From Desulforegula conservatrix Mb1Pa (GTDB lineage: Bacteria > Desulfobacterota > Desulfobacteria > Desulfobacterales > Desulforegulaceae): a DNA stretch of 64,000 nucleotides. The translations under genes were made by a program, and so were the position numbers. Below are positions 1-8,866 of the stretch, piece after piece. Under the pieces are notes generated by a model. The model saw only the letters and a list, made by a program, of their open reading frames with translations. It searched no databases and was not told the DNA's origin. The DNA is taken from the NCBI RefSeq assembly GCF_000426225.1, contig NZ_AUEY01000014.1, positions 1 to 64,000 of the forward strand, read 5' to 3'. Every line of letters begins with the position of its first letter. Positions within the stretch are counted from its first letter, which is position 1.

Positions 1-195
1 TTCATCATTCCTTTTTCCACGATCAAACAGTTCTGAGGCATTCTGTTCAAGCTCTTTCTTCCAGGCTGATATCTGATTGGAATGCACACCAAACTGATCG
101 GATAATTCCGAGAGGGTTTTGTCTCCCTTCAAAGCCGCTAACGCCACTTTAGCCTTGAATGCTGGTCCGTGATTTCTTCTGATTCCTTTTGCCAT
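1..195 (-). CDS. IS3-family transposase OrfA, partial (3' end outside window)
   Basis: The 65 visible residues form the helix-turn-helix DNA-binding part of an IS3/IS911-type OrfA. They start MAKGIRRNHGPAFKAKVALA and continue through LSDQFGVHSNQISAWKKELE, the usual HTH_Tnp_1 pattern. The ATG is at 195-193 with an AGGAG ribosome-binding site just upstream (reverse complement of 201-207). In this family OrfA binds the terminal repeats, and an OrfAB frameshift product carries the DDE catalytic domain. The catalytic part would lie left of position 1, so whether this copy is intact cannot be judged. Confidence 0.8.
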   Translation of the reverse strand, partial: MAKGIRRNHGPAFKAKVALAALKGDKTLSELSDQFGVHSNQISAWKKELEQNASELFDRGKRNDE

Positions 196-269
196 TCTTC
201 TGCTCCTTTTTTTTGATGTTCTAATAAAGCAGATTTTCACTTAAATGGCTGTCCAATTTTTCCAGACCA
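1..269 (-). mobile_element. IS3-family insertion sequence, end only
   Basis: This is the 5' end of an insertion sequence that continues past the left edge of the window. It holds the start of an OrfA-type transposase gene (1-195) and a noncoding terminal stretch (196-269). Read on the minus strand, the outer end begins TGGTCTGGAAAAATTGGACA, which looks like an IS3-type terminal repeat (TG start, TTGGACA core). The outer boundary near 269 is inferred. It lies directly against the left end of a family-1 repeat copy, so the IS probably inserted at that repeat's edge. The other IS end and its target duplication are not visible. Confidence 0.7.
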
Positions 270-553
270 GCTCTATGTTCCCGTTAATTTAGGAATGATT
301 TATTATTTCAATAACTAACTAATATTTTAAATAAAAGAACGGCCTCCAACGGGTCGCTTTTTAAAAAAAGCTCCGCAAAAACTTTCAGGTAAATAAACAG
401 TGCATAAACAACTTTAGGATATTCGCGTCTGATAATAATAAAAACATTAAGTTTTTGAGGGGGTAGGGGAACTTTTTAAAAGAAGTTACACAAGATCCAG
501 AATTACAAAAAAGTTTATTTTTTCACTTTTCAACATCTAAGGGGAGCTTAGCC
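269..553 (+). repeat. Family-1 dispersed repeat, copy A (degenerate ends)
   Basis: About 285 bp matching the copies at 10336, 29015, 36393 and 44156. The shared core is a GGGTCGCTTTTT...AAAAAGCTCCGCAAAAACTTTCAGGT block, a middle TCTGATAATAATAAAAACA-like stretch, and a right end of the form GGGGANCNNAGCC. The left end (CTCTATGTTC) is degenerate and abuts the insertion sequence. No target duplication can be checked because the left flank has been replaced. The right end lies 7 bp from the stop codon of the deacetylase gene. Confidence 0.75.
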
Positions 554-560
554 TTTAGTA

Positions 561-1691
561 TTAATGCCGAGTGCTATAATCAATCCAATTGATTTCAGAA
601 TCTTTGATTTTGTCGAACATTACCGGCAGGGCCTTAACCGCCTTGTCATGAATATCATGGAAAAGAATAATCCCATGTCTCCAGAGCAGCATCAGAGTTA
701 GTACCCTGTCTGAGACCTGAGCCGCAGATATTTTGTTGTTCCAGTCCTGGGAATCGATATTCCAGAGCATTGTCCTGATGCCCTTTGATTTTGCGTAAGC
801 CAGCAATTCCTGACTTCTCTTTCCATATGGTGGCCTAAACAGCGGCGAATAGCTTTCTCCAAAGGTGTTTTGCAGCAATAGGGCTGTATCGTCCAGGGAG
901 TTTTTCCAATTAGGCCATGTTGAGTGGGACTTGTGCTCCATTCCGTGGGATGCCACAGTCATTCCCTTATAGATTGCGCTCAGCTCGGTTTTAGGCTTGG
1001 TTTTAAGTCTCTGTTTCAGATTTGTTCCAAGCATGAAAAAAATGGCGGTCTTTTTTTCTTTATTCAGCATTTCAATAAGTTTGTCTGTAGTTCCAGGTAG
1101 TTCTGAAGGGCCATCATCAAATGTCAGAATGAAGTTTTTATCCTTCATTTCAAATCCATTAATTTCATCTTCGCTAAGTTTTCCAATCTCGCTGGTGGTT
1201 TCAGGAAAAAGCGCGGCAAGCCTGTATTGTTCGTGGATATAGGCTTCATGAAAGGCTCTGGAATTCTCGTACCATGATTTATAACTTGCTGGAATTTTTG
1301 AGCCAATGCCTTTGGCCACTTCTGAAAGATCTTTGAAGCTTTTGACCGACTTTGAACACATGAAATCATCTTTGGGGCACGATGCAGCCGCAATTTTATA
1401 ATTCTGAAAAAGGATGGCAGCTGTCTTTTCTCTCCATTTTTTGACTGAATCCATACTGACCGAGTTAATGTTCAGCCATTTCCCAAGGTAATCCTGTCCC
1501 ATTATTTCTTTTTCATTGAAGACACTCGTAAAAACAAGAATTTCAGCAAGCGATGCACGGTCGAAGCTCTCAGCGTCCGAAATTTTTTCTGGCCATAGAG
1601 ATCTGTCTGAAAGCGCTATGGAAGTTGGGCCATATGCAAAAGCAATATTGGCCGTAATAGATAGTATTAATCCCAAGATGAATGTTTTCAG
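561..1691 (-). CDS. Exported polysaccharide deacetylase (NodB/CE4 family)
   Basis: Predicted periplasmic or secreted CE4 esterase, which removes N-acetyl (or O-acetyl) groups from a polysaccharide such as peptidoglycan or exopolysaccharide. The NodB motifs are all visible: TFDDGP (about residues 190-195), SHGMEH (about 248-253, metal-binding His pair), RPPYG (about 286-290), DSQDW (about 313-317) and LFHD (about 344-347). The N-terminal ~180 residues match nothing I recognise. Start choice: an in-frame TTG at 1676 would truncate the signal peptide. A CTG at 1691 gives MKTFILGLILSITANIAFA, a textbook signal peptide, with GAGG 7 nt upstream, and the stop codon lies just before it. I therefore prefer CTG (376 aa). 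Substrate unknown. Confidence 0.85.
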   Translation of the reverse strand: MKTFILGLILSITANIAFAYGPTSIALSDRSLWPEKISDAESFDRASLAEILVFTSVFNEKEIMGQDYLGKWLNINSVSMDSVKKWREKTAAILFQNYKIAAASCPKDDFMCSKSVKSFKDLSEVAKGIGSKIPASYKSWYENSRAFHEAYIHEQYRLAALFPETTSEIGKLSEDEINGFEMKDKNFILTFDDGPSELPGTTDKLIEMLNKEKKTAIFFMLGTNLKQRLKTKPKTELSAIYKGMTVASHGMEHKSHSTWPNWKNSLDDTALLLQNTFGESYSPLFRPPYGKRSQELLAYAKSKGIRTMLWNIDSQDWNNKISAAQVSDRVLTLMLLWRHGIILFHDIHDKAVKALPVMFDKIKDSEINWIDYSTRH

Positions 1692-1926
1692 TGATTTTCC
1701 TCAATTTTTGAGAACTTTTTTATAAATTGTTATCTGAAATATTCGTTTGATTTTCAGATTTCTTAGAAATCTACATTTATGGCTTTTAAAAGGCAATATG
1801 TTCGTGCGGATTTGCCTGAAACTCTGATTCAAAGAATAATAACGATAAACATGAGTATGATGGACGCATACAAAATAAATGCTTAATTATATTATAGAAG
1901 AAAACTATTTTTAAAAGGAGACTACT

Positions 1927-3177
1927 ATGAAACTCCTGAAAATTATCTTATCGGCAATCGCGGTTATTCTGCTGTTTGCTTTTTCGGTTGAGGCTTCGGA
2001 AAACCTGTATTCTGGAATTGTACCTGATCATTATATAGTGGTTCTGAATGATAATATTGATAAATCCCTGCCTGAAACCGCAAATGAAATGGCAAGAATA
2101 CACGGCTTAGGAATAGGCCATATTTATACACATGCTTTAAAAGGGTTTTCAGCCTATATCCCTGAACAAAGGCTCGAAAAACTGAGATCTGATCCGAGGG
2201 TAAGCTTTATAGATCCAGACCGTTTGATTCATGCTTCTGGATCTTTTGAAGCAAAGGCAAAGCCTGGGCCAGCACCACCACCGGCTGGACAGGTTCTGCC
2301 CACTGGAATTAAAAGAATAAATGCAGATCTCAATACAACTCTTCGTCCAGTTGATATTGACGTAGCCGTGCTTGATACAGGAATTGATCTTGATCATCCG
2401 GATCTGAATGTCAGTATAGAACGCAGTGTGACCTTCATAAGGACAAGGACTGGGGCTGATGATGATAATGGCCACGGAACCCATGTTGCCGGTATCATTG
2501 GAGCCAAAGACAACGACATCGGGGTTGTTGGCGTGGCTCCTGGCGCAAGATTATGGGCAGTCAAGGTGCTTGATAAAAATGGTTCAGGCACATGGTCAGG
2601 AGTTATTGCCGGGATCGACTGGGTTACAGCACGTGCTGGGATTATCAAAGTAGCAAATATGAGTCTTAGCGGAACAGGCACAGATACGGACTCAACACTC
2701 AGACAAGCCATAGATAATTCTGTGGCAGCTGGAATTACATATGCTGTGGCGGCTGGAAATGAAAGCACAGATGCAAAGAACAGTGTTCCAGCAGCTTATA
2801 AGTCTGTCATAACAGTTTCAGCTATCGCTGATTCCAATGGTCAACCAGGAGGCGGCGGTCCTGATACTTATTACGGTCCTGATGATACCTTCGCTACATT
2901 CAGTAATTATGGGGCTGATGTAGATATTGCGGCACCTGGAGTCAGCATAAATTCCACATGGAAAGGCGGCGGATATAAGATAATAAGCGGAACAAGCATG
3001 GCGGCGCCACATGTTGCCGGTGCTGCAGCCCTATATATTGATAATAATCCAGGATTATCACCTGCTGACGTAAAAGCAGCCCTGATAAATCATGGAATAG
3101 ATCAGGGAGAGACTGGCGGATTCACAGGTGATCCAGATAATTATCATGAACCTTTATTGAACGCTGCCGGGTTATAA
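1927..3177 (+). CDS. Secreted subtilisin-like serine protease (S8)
   Basis: Exported peptidase of 416 aa. Residues 1-23 are a signal peptide. Residues about 30-103 resemble the inhibitor I9 propeptide (HYIVVL, FSAYIPEQ, VSFIDPD), followed by a Pro-rich linker with PGPAPPPAG. The catalytic triad is Asp150 (AVLDTG), His183 (NGHGTHVAG) and Ser357 (SGTSMAAPHVAG). Asn278 (AAGN) supplies the oxyanion hole. The protein ends soon after the catalytic domain, so it is a simple subtilase without sorting tail. The ATG follows AAAAGGAG at good spacing. Its signal peptide makes it a possible substrate of the type II secretion system encoded at 40009-51336, but that link is inference. A strong hairpin follows at 3200. 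Confidence 0.93.
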   Translation: MKLLKIILSAIAVILLFAFSVEASENLYSGIVPDHYIVVLNDNIDKSLPETANEMARIHGLGIGHIYTHALKGFSAYIPEQRLEKLRSDPRVSFIDPDRLIHASGSFEAKAKPGPAPPPAGQVLPTGIKRINADLNTTLRPVDIDVAVLDTGIDLDHPDLNVSIERSVTFIRTRTGADDDNGHGTHVAGIIGAKDNDIGVVGVAPGARLWAVKVLDKNGSGTWSGVIAGIDWVTARAGIIKVANMSLSGTGTDTDSTLRQAIDNSVAAGITYAVAAGNESTDAKNSVPAAYKSVITVSAIADSNGQPGGGGPDTYYGPDDTFATFSNYGADVDIAAPGVSINSTWKGGGYKIISGTSMAAPHVAGAAALYIDNNPGLSPADVKAALINHGIDQGETGGFTGDPDNYHEPLLNAAGL

Positions 3178-3199
3178 AGAAAGTTGTTTAAAAAATAGT

Positions 3200-3238
3200 G
3201 TGGGGGATTTGTTGGCAAATTCCCCTCACTTTATTTCT
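3200..3238 (+). terminator. Rho-independent terminator after the subtilase
   Basis: A 12-bp stem of the form GTGGGGGATTTG/CAAATTCCCCTCAC (one G-T pair or bulge) spans 3200-3229 and is followed by a T-rich tail (TTTATTTC). It begins 22 nt after the protease stop codon. Confidence 0.75.
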
Positions 3239-3373
3239 GATGGTTTGCTATTTGAACAAGTATCTGAGTTTCTTGAATAATCATCGATTTGGATTTATTT
3301 GCCCAATAGCTTTCTGACTAATTCAATCTATAATCTATAAGGAGCTTAAATTTATGTCTCTGGCACAATATGC

Positions 3374-3399
3374 GCCCAGGCCATAAAGAAAGCCTGGGC
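3374..3399 (-). terminator. Terminator-like hairpin after htpX
   Basis: Perfect 8-bp stem GCCCAGGC/GCCTGGGC with a 10-nt loop, 29 nt beyond the htpX stop on the minus strand. The tail lacks a long U-run, so it may stabilise the 3' end rather than terminate alone. Confidence 0.45.
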
Positions 3400-3427
3400 T
3401 CTTTAAAGAATTTGCGAACACGTCAAT

Positions 3428-4372
3428 CTATCTGAACTTGTCCCACATATTTTCAGCATTTCCGTTTCTATTTGCTTCACCCTTTTGATTGTCCTCAAAC
3501 CTGGTTTCAGTTTTTGCTTCTGGCCTTGCTCCGCCGCGAAGCCTTGCAATTCTTTCTTCTATTGGAGGGTGAGTTGAAAAAAGGTTAAAAACCGCATTTC
3601 CAGAAAGGGGATTAACAATAAACATATGGGCAGTTGCTGGCTGGGCATCCATATGTATTTTTTGATTATAAGTAGTAAGCTTTTCAAGAGCCCTTGCAAG
3701 GCCAAATCTGCTGCCGCATATCTCGGCTCCGGCATCATCCGCAAGATACTCACGGGATCTTGATATGGCCATCTGAATGAGGGTTGCACCGATTGGTGCA
3801 AGTATACTCATTAGTATGATACCTATAAAACCAAGTCCGCCGCCCTCTTCATCATCTCTGCCAGCACCAAGAAAAGCTCCCCACTTGGCCATGCTGGCAA
3901 GCATCATAATTGCTCCTGCCATTGTCGCTGCTACAGTCCCTATCAGAATATCCCTGTTTTTTATATGCCCAAGCTCATGCCCGATTACTCCGGCCAGTTC
4001 GTCAGGCTCAAGGAGTCTTACTATTCCTTCTGTTACCGCAACAGCTGCATTTTCGGGATTTCTGCCTGTTGCAAAAGCATTGGGAGCATCACCGGGAATT
4101 ATATAAACCTTTGGAACCGGAAGACCTGCTGAGGCGGAAAGATCCTTTACCATTCTCATAAGATCAGGCGCATTTGTCTGATCAACCTCAGTCGCTCTGT
4201 ACATTTTAAGAACTATCTTGTCAGAAAACCAGTACGAGACAAAATTCATGACACCAGCCATAAAAAGAGCTATTATCATTCCCGATCTGCCTCCCAGCAT
4301 TCCGCCAATCCAGATAATAAAGGCGGTAAGGGCTGCAAGCAGTATTGCTGTCTTAATTCTGTTGTTCATCAT
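3428..4372 (-). CDS. htpX: Membrane zinc metalloprotease HtpX (M48)
   Basis: Inner-membrane quality-control protease of 314 aa that cleaves misfolded membrane proteins. Two N-terminal membrane segments (about residues 7-24 and 30-50) precede the zinc site HELGH (132-136), with Glu208 in SREYLADD as third zinc ligand. Two further hydrophobic segments lie between them (about 145-165 and 182-203). This is the standard HtpX layout, and the length is typical (about 280-320). The C-terminal ~30 residues are charged and Asn/Glu-rich. The start is the first of two adjacent ATGs, with GGAGA upstream. It is transcribed alone, opposite to both neighbours. Confidence 0.93.
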   Translation of the reverse strand: MMNNRIKTAILLAALTAFIIWIGGMLGGRSGMIIALFMAGVMNFVSYWFSDKIVLKMYRATEVDQTNAPDLMRMVKDLSASAGLPVPKVYIIPGDAPNAFATGRNPENAAVAVTEGIVRLLEPDELAGVIGHELGHIKNRDILIGTVAATMAGAIMMLASMAKWGAFLGAGRDDEEGGGLGFIGIILMSILAPIGATLIQMAISRSREYLADDAGAEICGSRFGLARALEKLTTYNQKIHMDAQPATAHMFIVNPLSGNAVFNLFSTHPPIEERIARLRGGARPEAKTETRFEDNQKGEANRNGNAENMWDKFR

Positions 4373-4496
4373 GAATCTCCGTATATTTATGTAATTATGA
4401 TATTATTCTGAAATTGAATTTGATTTTAGTATTGCGAATTAAGCTAACTCATAAAAAAGATTTTTCAAGATCACTAATAATAGGTTATCTTAAAAA

Positions 4497-4630
4497 TGAC
4501 AAGGTCGCAAAAAATCCTATTGCCGTCATTCCGGCGCAGGCCGGAATCCAGAATTGACTGAAATTAATGGATACCGGATCAAGCCAGACATGACGTCGAT
4601 GCCTTTTTTTGACTTTTTGCGAGTTCATCA
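4497..4630 (+). repeat. Family-2 dispersed repeat, copy 1 (134 bp)
   Basis: The ends are imperfect inverted repeats: TGACAAGGTCGCAAAAAATC on the left, and the complement of TGATGAACTCGCAAAAAGTC on the right. The interior has a second palindrome, CATTCCGGCGCAGGCCGGAATCC. Related copies are at 9148, 33131, 35079 and 63843, with a longer derivative at 16910. It lies between htpX and the NDH-2-like gene. No coding capacity. Confidence 0.8.
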
Positions 4631-4743
4631 AAAATAATTCTGATTTCACAAAGCCAAGGTTTTTTAAGCCTGTCTTAATTCATGAAAATACTCAAACAAT
4701 ACCAAACTTCTAAAGTGCATAACCCTCAGGAAAGGGATCTATT

Positions 4744-6045
4744 ATGAGACATGTTGTTATAGTAGGAGGAGGTTTCGCAGGGCTTAAAGCAGCCAAGGTT
4801 CTTGGCAAATCAAAGGATGTAAAGGTGACTCTGATTGACAAATCAAATCACCACCTTTTCCAGCCACTATTATACCAGGTGGCAACTTCAGGACTTAGCG
4901 AGTCTGATATTGCAGTCCCTATAAGAAGCATTCTTTCCAGATTTAAAAACATCTATATTCTTCAGGAAACAGTCGATAATATTGACTTTAATAATCAAAA
5001 GATCACAACAAATTTTTCCGAATTATCATATGACTACCTCATTCTTTGCTGCGGAGCAAAGCATGCCTATTTCGGACATGATGAGTGGGAACCTTTCGCT
5101 CCAGGCCTAAAAACCCTTGAGCAGGCAGTTGAAATCAGAAGAAGGATACTGACTGCATTTGAAGAAGCTGAAAGACAGACCGATGTTTCAAAAAGGAAAA
5201 AAAATCTGACTTTTGCAGTTGTGGGAGGCGGTCCCACAGGCGTTGAGCTTGCGGGAGCAATTGGAGAAATGAGCAGGTTTGCGCTTTCTAAGGACTTCAG
5301 AAACATAGACCCGAAACTTACCAGGGTAGTGTTAATAGAGGCGGGGCCAAGAATTTTATCGTCTTTTCCTGAAGCACTTAGCAGCATAGCAACAAGGGAT
5401 CTTGAAAACCTTGGAGTCCAGGTATGGACTTCAAGCATGGTAACCAAGGTTAGCGATAAAGGCGTTGAAATCGGCAATGAAAGAATTGACGCAGGAACAG
5501 TTATATGGGCTGCCGGGATAAAAGCGCCTGAGCTCAACTATAAGATAGGTTTTGAGCTTGATAAGCAGGGCAGAATAATTATCGAAAAAGATTTGTCTGT
5601 TCCTGGCTTCAGCAATGCTTTTGTTGCAGGAGATCAGGCAAGCTTCTCGCACCAAACAGGTTCTCCCCTTCCGTGCCTTTCACCTGTAGCGATACAGCAG
5701 GGAGAATGCATAGCCAAAAACATCCTAAATGATATCAAAGGCAAAAAAAGAAAAGATTTCTCCTACTTCGACAAAGGACAGATGGCAACCATAGGCAAAA
5801 GCAGGGCTATTGTAGAAATAGGAAGATTGACAATTTCTGGTTTCCCTGCTTGGTTGACATGGCTTTTTGTACACATCTACTTCATAACCGGATTTAACAA
5901 CAGGATTATGATATTCATAAAATGGATGATATCGTATATGACAAATAAAAAGGGTGCCAGAATAATATATAATCAGGACTGGGAGTTCTATACTCATAAA
6001 TGCCGTATAGTTGACCAGTCGATACATCAGATGAAGAAACCGTAA
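4744..6045 (+). CDS. NDH-2-like FAD-dependent NAD(P)H dehydrogenase
   Basis: Predicted type II NADH:quinone oxidoreductase (433 aa), a single-subunit flavoprotein passing electrons from NAD(P)H to quinone without proton pumping. The FAD-binding Rossmann motif GGGFAG is at residues 8-13. The second nucleotide-binding motif VVGGGPTGVELA is at 159-170, and the FAD-contact motif FVAGDQA at 293-299. The C-terminal part (about 355-410) is hydrophobic and aromatic-rich, as in the membrane-anchoring helices of NDH-2. The family also includes sulfide:quinone reductases, but the SQR redox cysteines are not evident. The ATG follows GGAAAGGG. The next gene starts 1 nt after its stop, so the two are likely co-translated. 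Confidence 0.85.
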   Translation: MRHVVIVGGGFAGLKAAKVLGKSKDVKVTLIDKSNHHLFQPLLYQVATSGLSESDIAVPIRSILSRFKNIYILQETVDNIDFNNQKITTNFSELSYDYLILCCGAKHAYFGHDEWEPFAPGLKTLEQAVEIRRRILTAFEEAERQTDVSKRKKNLTFAVVGGGPTGVELAGAIGEMSRFALSKDFRNIDPKLTRVVLIEAGPRILSSFPEALSSIATRDLENLGVQVWTSSMVTKVSDKGVEIGNERIDAGTVIWAAGIKAPELNYKIGFELDKQGRIIIEKDLSVPGFSNAFVAGDQASFSHQTGSPLPCLSPVAIQQGECIAKNILNDIKGKKRKDFSYFDKGQMATIGKSRAIVEIGRLTISGFPAWLTWLFVHIYFITGFNNRIMIFIKWMISYMTNKKGARIIYNQDWEFYTHKCRIVDQSIHQMKKP

Positions 6046-6046
6046 A

Positions 6047-6901
6047 ATGAGACTTAAGAATAAATCAGAGTTTGAATCAGTATCAATTTACAGGTTGGGT
6101 TGGTCACCGGTCGGTAATCCGCTTATGACAGTCTGCCTGTATGTCATAGATAACGTCATGATAGACACGGGCCAGCCTCATATGAAAAAAGAGGCGCTTG
6201 AAATAGCATCTATCCATAAAATCAGCAGAGTTCTACTGACTCACCACCATGAAGACCATGCAGGCAACGCAGGTGATATCCAGAAAAAATTAGGAGCAAT
6301 GGTTTCAGGGCATGAACTGACATCGGCCAAAATGATTTCGGGCAGACGAATCATGCCTTATCAGTATCTTGTTTGGGGGAGAGCCTCAAGATGCGAAGTA
6401 GAAGCTCTTCCGGAATATATCGAGCATGGAAATTACAGATTTGAAAATATATACACTCCAGGTCACGCCAAGGATCATACCGTTTACCTTGTCAAAGACA
6501 GGGGATGGCTTTTTTCAGGTGATCTTTATCTTGGAAATAAAATAAAATATTTCAGATCAGACGAACAGATCACTGATCAGATCGAATCTCTGAGAAAAGC
6601 GATCAATCTTGATTTTGACACACTTTTCTGCGGACATAATCCTGTGCTTAAAAATGGAAAAAAAGCCTTGGGTATTAAACTTTCCTTCATGGAAGATCTT
6701 TACGGAAAATGCCAGGAAATCTGGAAAAAAGGAATACCATTAAAAACGGCAACAAAAGAATTGGGTCTGCGAGAAGCTTCGATTGTCAAATTCATATCTT
6801 TTGGAAATGCAAGTCTGGAGAATATTATAGCCTCGGCCTACAGCTCCTTTGAAAAACAAAGAGATATGGGGCTGAATAACATTGAAATTGATTATCATTA
6901 A
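6047..6901 (+). CDS. Metallo-beta-lactamase-fold hydrolase
   Basis: Cytoplasmic MBL-fold protein of 284 aa with the metal motif H66-x-H68-x-D70-H71 (THHHEDH). Downstream ligand blocks are YTPGHAKDH, FSGDLYLG and LFCGHNP. The C-terminal ~70 residues are helical and resemble the winged-helix tail of LACTB2-like or glyoxalase-II-like MBL proteins. Substrate cannot be assigned: thioesterase, glyoxalase and nuclease members share this core. It begins 1 nt after the NDH-2-like stop without its own clear ribosome-binding site, which suggests translational coupling. Confidence 0.85.
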   Translation: MRLKNKSEFESVSIYRLGWSPVGNPLMTVCLYVIDNVMIDTGQPHMKKEALEIASIHKISRVLLTHHHEDHAGNAGDIQKKLGAMVSGHELTSAKMISGRRIMPYQYLVWGRASRCEVEALPEYIEHGNYRFENIYTPGHAKDHTVYLVKDRGWLFSGDLYLGNKIKYFRSDEQITDQIESLRKAINLDFDTLFCGHNPVLKNGKKALGIKLSFMEDLYGKCQEIWKKGIPLKTATKELGLREASIVKFISFGNASLENIIASAYSSFEKQRDMGLNNIEIDYH

Positions 6902-7046
6902 ATATATAAGTTCCGGTGATATAGAATATCTTCAGCATATCTGTTCTAATCTGCAAAAGCAGTGGATCTTGATGGCTGAAATGAACAACACTGACACTTC
7001 AAATTTTGCCCAGATATTTATAGAAAAACCAGGGATCAGGAGATAA
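6888..7046 (+). CDS. Possible 52-aa protein of unknown function
   Basis: A TTG-initiated frame overlaps the MBL gene by 14 nt and ends 2 nt before the TTG of the fibronectin-III gene, exactly filling the gap. The product starts LIIIKYISSGDIEYLQHICS and ends KPGIRR. It is soluble, with no signal or membrane segment. Support is only the position, strand and open frame; the upstream ribosome-binding site is weak. It could be chance, or a leader peptide coupling the two flanking genes, since the AGGAG of the next gene lies inside it. Confidence 0.3.
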   Translation: MIIIKYISSGDIEYLQHICSNLQKQWILMAEMNNTDTSNFAQIFIEKPGIRR

Positions 7047-7048
7047 AG

Positions 7049-8731
7049 TTGAGACATTTAATTAAATCAAATCTACTTGCTTTTGCCTTATTACTTTTAT
7101 TATCAGGATACGCCCTTGCTGCGACACCTTCAATTCCCCAGGGAGTTTCACTCGAAGTATCTGGAACAAGCATCACGGTTAAATGGACCGCAAATACAGA
7201 CAGCACTGAAGGCTATAAAATCAGCTACGGAACTTCATCAACGTCTCTGACTACATCAAAAGAGGTTACTGGTAAAAACACTACTTCATACAAGTTTGAA
7301 AACCTTGAACCTCTGACGACCTATTATTTTGCCGTGGCAGCCTATATAGGAAGTGAGACAAGCAGCAATTCAACAACAGTAAACGCAACAACAGGAACAG
7401 GGCCGTCAAAGCCACCTACCCCGGAAAATTTCAAAATACAGAGTCTTGATTCAATAACAGACACGTCCATAACTCTTACATGGAAAGAAGACACAGAATC
7501 GGATCTTCTTTTCTACAGGGTCTATTACGGAACTTCTGCAGGACATTATTCTTCAAAAGCAGAGACAGAAGGGGCAAATTTAAGTGCTTTTGAGGTGGGA
7601 GGACTTGAATCAGGCAAAAGATATTTCTTTGCTCTTACATCTGTAAATACAGACCGTCAGGAATCTGACAAAACGAGTGAAATCGCCGCAGACACTACCC
7701 CTGACACATTAGCTCCTCCTGCTCCTGAAATTACTTTTGCAGGCATAGCAGGCACAGAATCCATAACCATAAAAATCAAACATCCTGTTCCAGGACTTGC
7801 CGACATAAAAGGAACCAAAATACTGTATGGAACAAATCCAGGAGTTTACGACAGCGTACCAATTGATATAGGGACAGGCACAAGCACAACAATTACGGGA
7901 CTGACCCAGAACGTCACCTACTATTTTGTGGCAACGGCCTATGATTACTATAATAATGAAAGTGGATATTCTGCCGAAAAAAAAGTCGTGATCGAAAAAT
8001 CCAAAACACTTCTCAGCGATGACAGTTCCTTCAGCGGTTGTTTTGTTTCATCATCGGACGCCAGAAAAGACGCAGTTGCGGCACTCGGCATTATGGCGGC
8101 AATTCTTTTCATAGCTGCAGATTTTTTCAAAAAATACAGGGCGGTAATAATGGTTGCGGTAATAGCAGGGATTTTGGCTCCGGTCAGTCCTGCCGCAGCT
8201 ATTGATGGAAACAATACAATTGCTTTAAAATGGGGATATTTCAAACCTTCAGAAAGCCTTTATGAAGACGTTTATGACAACAGCAGCTCTCCAGTCACTA
8301 TTCTTTATGAGCGCAAAATTTGCGACAATATACTTGCTGACATTGAAGCAGGTTATATGTGGAAATCAGGATACGCAGTAACTGTGTCAGGTGAAGAAAC
8401 AGGGGTTAAAACCGAGCTCACCCTTATCCCTGTATCCATCGGAGCCCAATATGAATATGAAGTAATGCCTTTTGTCAGCATTTTCGGAGGCCTTGGAGGA
8501 GAACTGTGGTATGTAAACGAAGATCCTTCAGATGATTATTTCAAATCCAATGACGGGACAGTTTCGGGATGGTTTGTAAAAGGAGGACTAAAGCTTTTTA
8601 CCCAGAGTGAAATGTTTGAAGGTGCAGGACTGATTTTAGAGTCAAAATATTCGGCAGTAAGCAGATTCGGCGACAATGACACAGACCTTGGCGGAGTAAT
8701 GCTGAACGCAGGTCTTTTCTACAGATTCTGA
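7049..8731 (+). CDS. Fibronectin type III protein with C-terminal outer-membrane beta-barrel
   Basis: Unusual 560-aa chimera. Residues 1-24 are a signal peptide (ALAA). Three fibronectin type III repeats follow (about 28-115, 123-215, 224-315), each with the YxxYYGTSxxxY...YYFAV pattern. Then comes SGCF (329-332), a hydrophobic helix (342-358), a short basic turn (KKYR), and a second hydrophobic stretch (364-384) ending PAAA, which looks like an internal signal peptide. Residues 386-560 resemble an OmpW/OMP_b-brl 8-strand barrel ending in Phe. The start is TTG with AGGAG 6 nt upstream. Either it is one polytopic protein, or it is processed at PAAA to free the barrel. Function unknown, surface role likely. 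Confidence 0.75.
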   Translation: MRHLIKSNLLAFALLLLLSGYALAATPSIPQGVSLEVSGTSITVKWTANTDSTEGYKISYGTSSTSLTTSKEVTGKNTTSYKFENLEPLTTYYFAVAAYIGSETSSNSTTVNATTGTGPSKPPTPENFKIQSLDSITDTSITLTWKEDTESDLLFYRVYYGTSAGHYSSKAETEGANLSAFEVGGLESGKRYFFALTSVNTDRQESDKTSEIAADTTPDTLAPPAPEITFAGIAGTESITIKIKHPVPGLADIKGTKILYGTNPGVYDSVPIDIGTGTSTTITGLTQNVTYYFVATAYDYYNNESGYSAEKKVVIEKSKTLLSDDSSFSGCFVSSSDARKDAVAALGIMAAILFIAADFFKKYRAVIMVAVIAGILAPVSPAAAIDGNNTIALKWGYFKPSESLYEDVYDNSSSPVTILYERKICDNILADIEAGYMWKSGYAVTVSGEETGVKTELTLIPVSIGAQYEYEVMPFVSIFGGLGGELWYVNEDPSDDYFKSNDGTVSGWFVKGGLKLFTQSEMFEGAGLILESKYSAVSRFGDNDTDLGGVMLNAGLFYRF

Positions 8732-8866
8732 TATCATTAATCACATGATTATTTTTTTTTGATATGTTCTAAATAACACTTCAGACCAAGGGCAGAAGCC
8801 CACAATAATAATATACACTATTGATCTTGGCTGATTTTCAATCGGCTTTTAAAAAGGAGAAAACCC

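Noticed and set aside
1779-1886. A 35-codon ORF (MAFKRQYVRADLPETLIQRI...) between the deacetylase and the subtilase.
   Set aside because: No ribosome-binding site precedes the ATG, and no family is recognised; the length is within chance.
3361-3375. TGGCACAATATGC as a sigma-54 promoter.
   Set aside because: The GG and GC are two bases too close for the -24/-12 spacing, and no gene follows on that strand in range.
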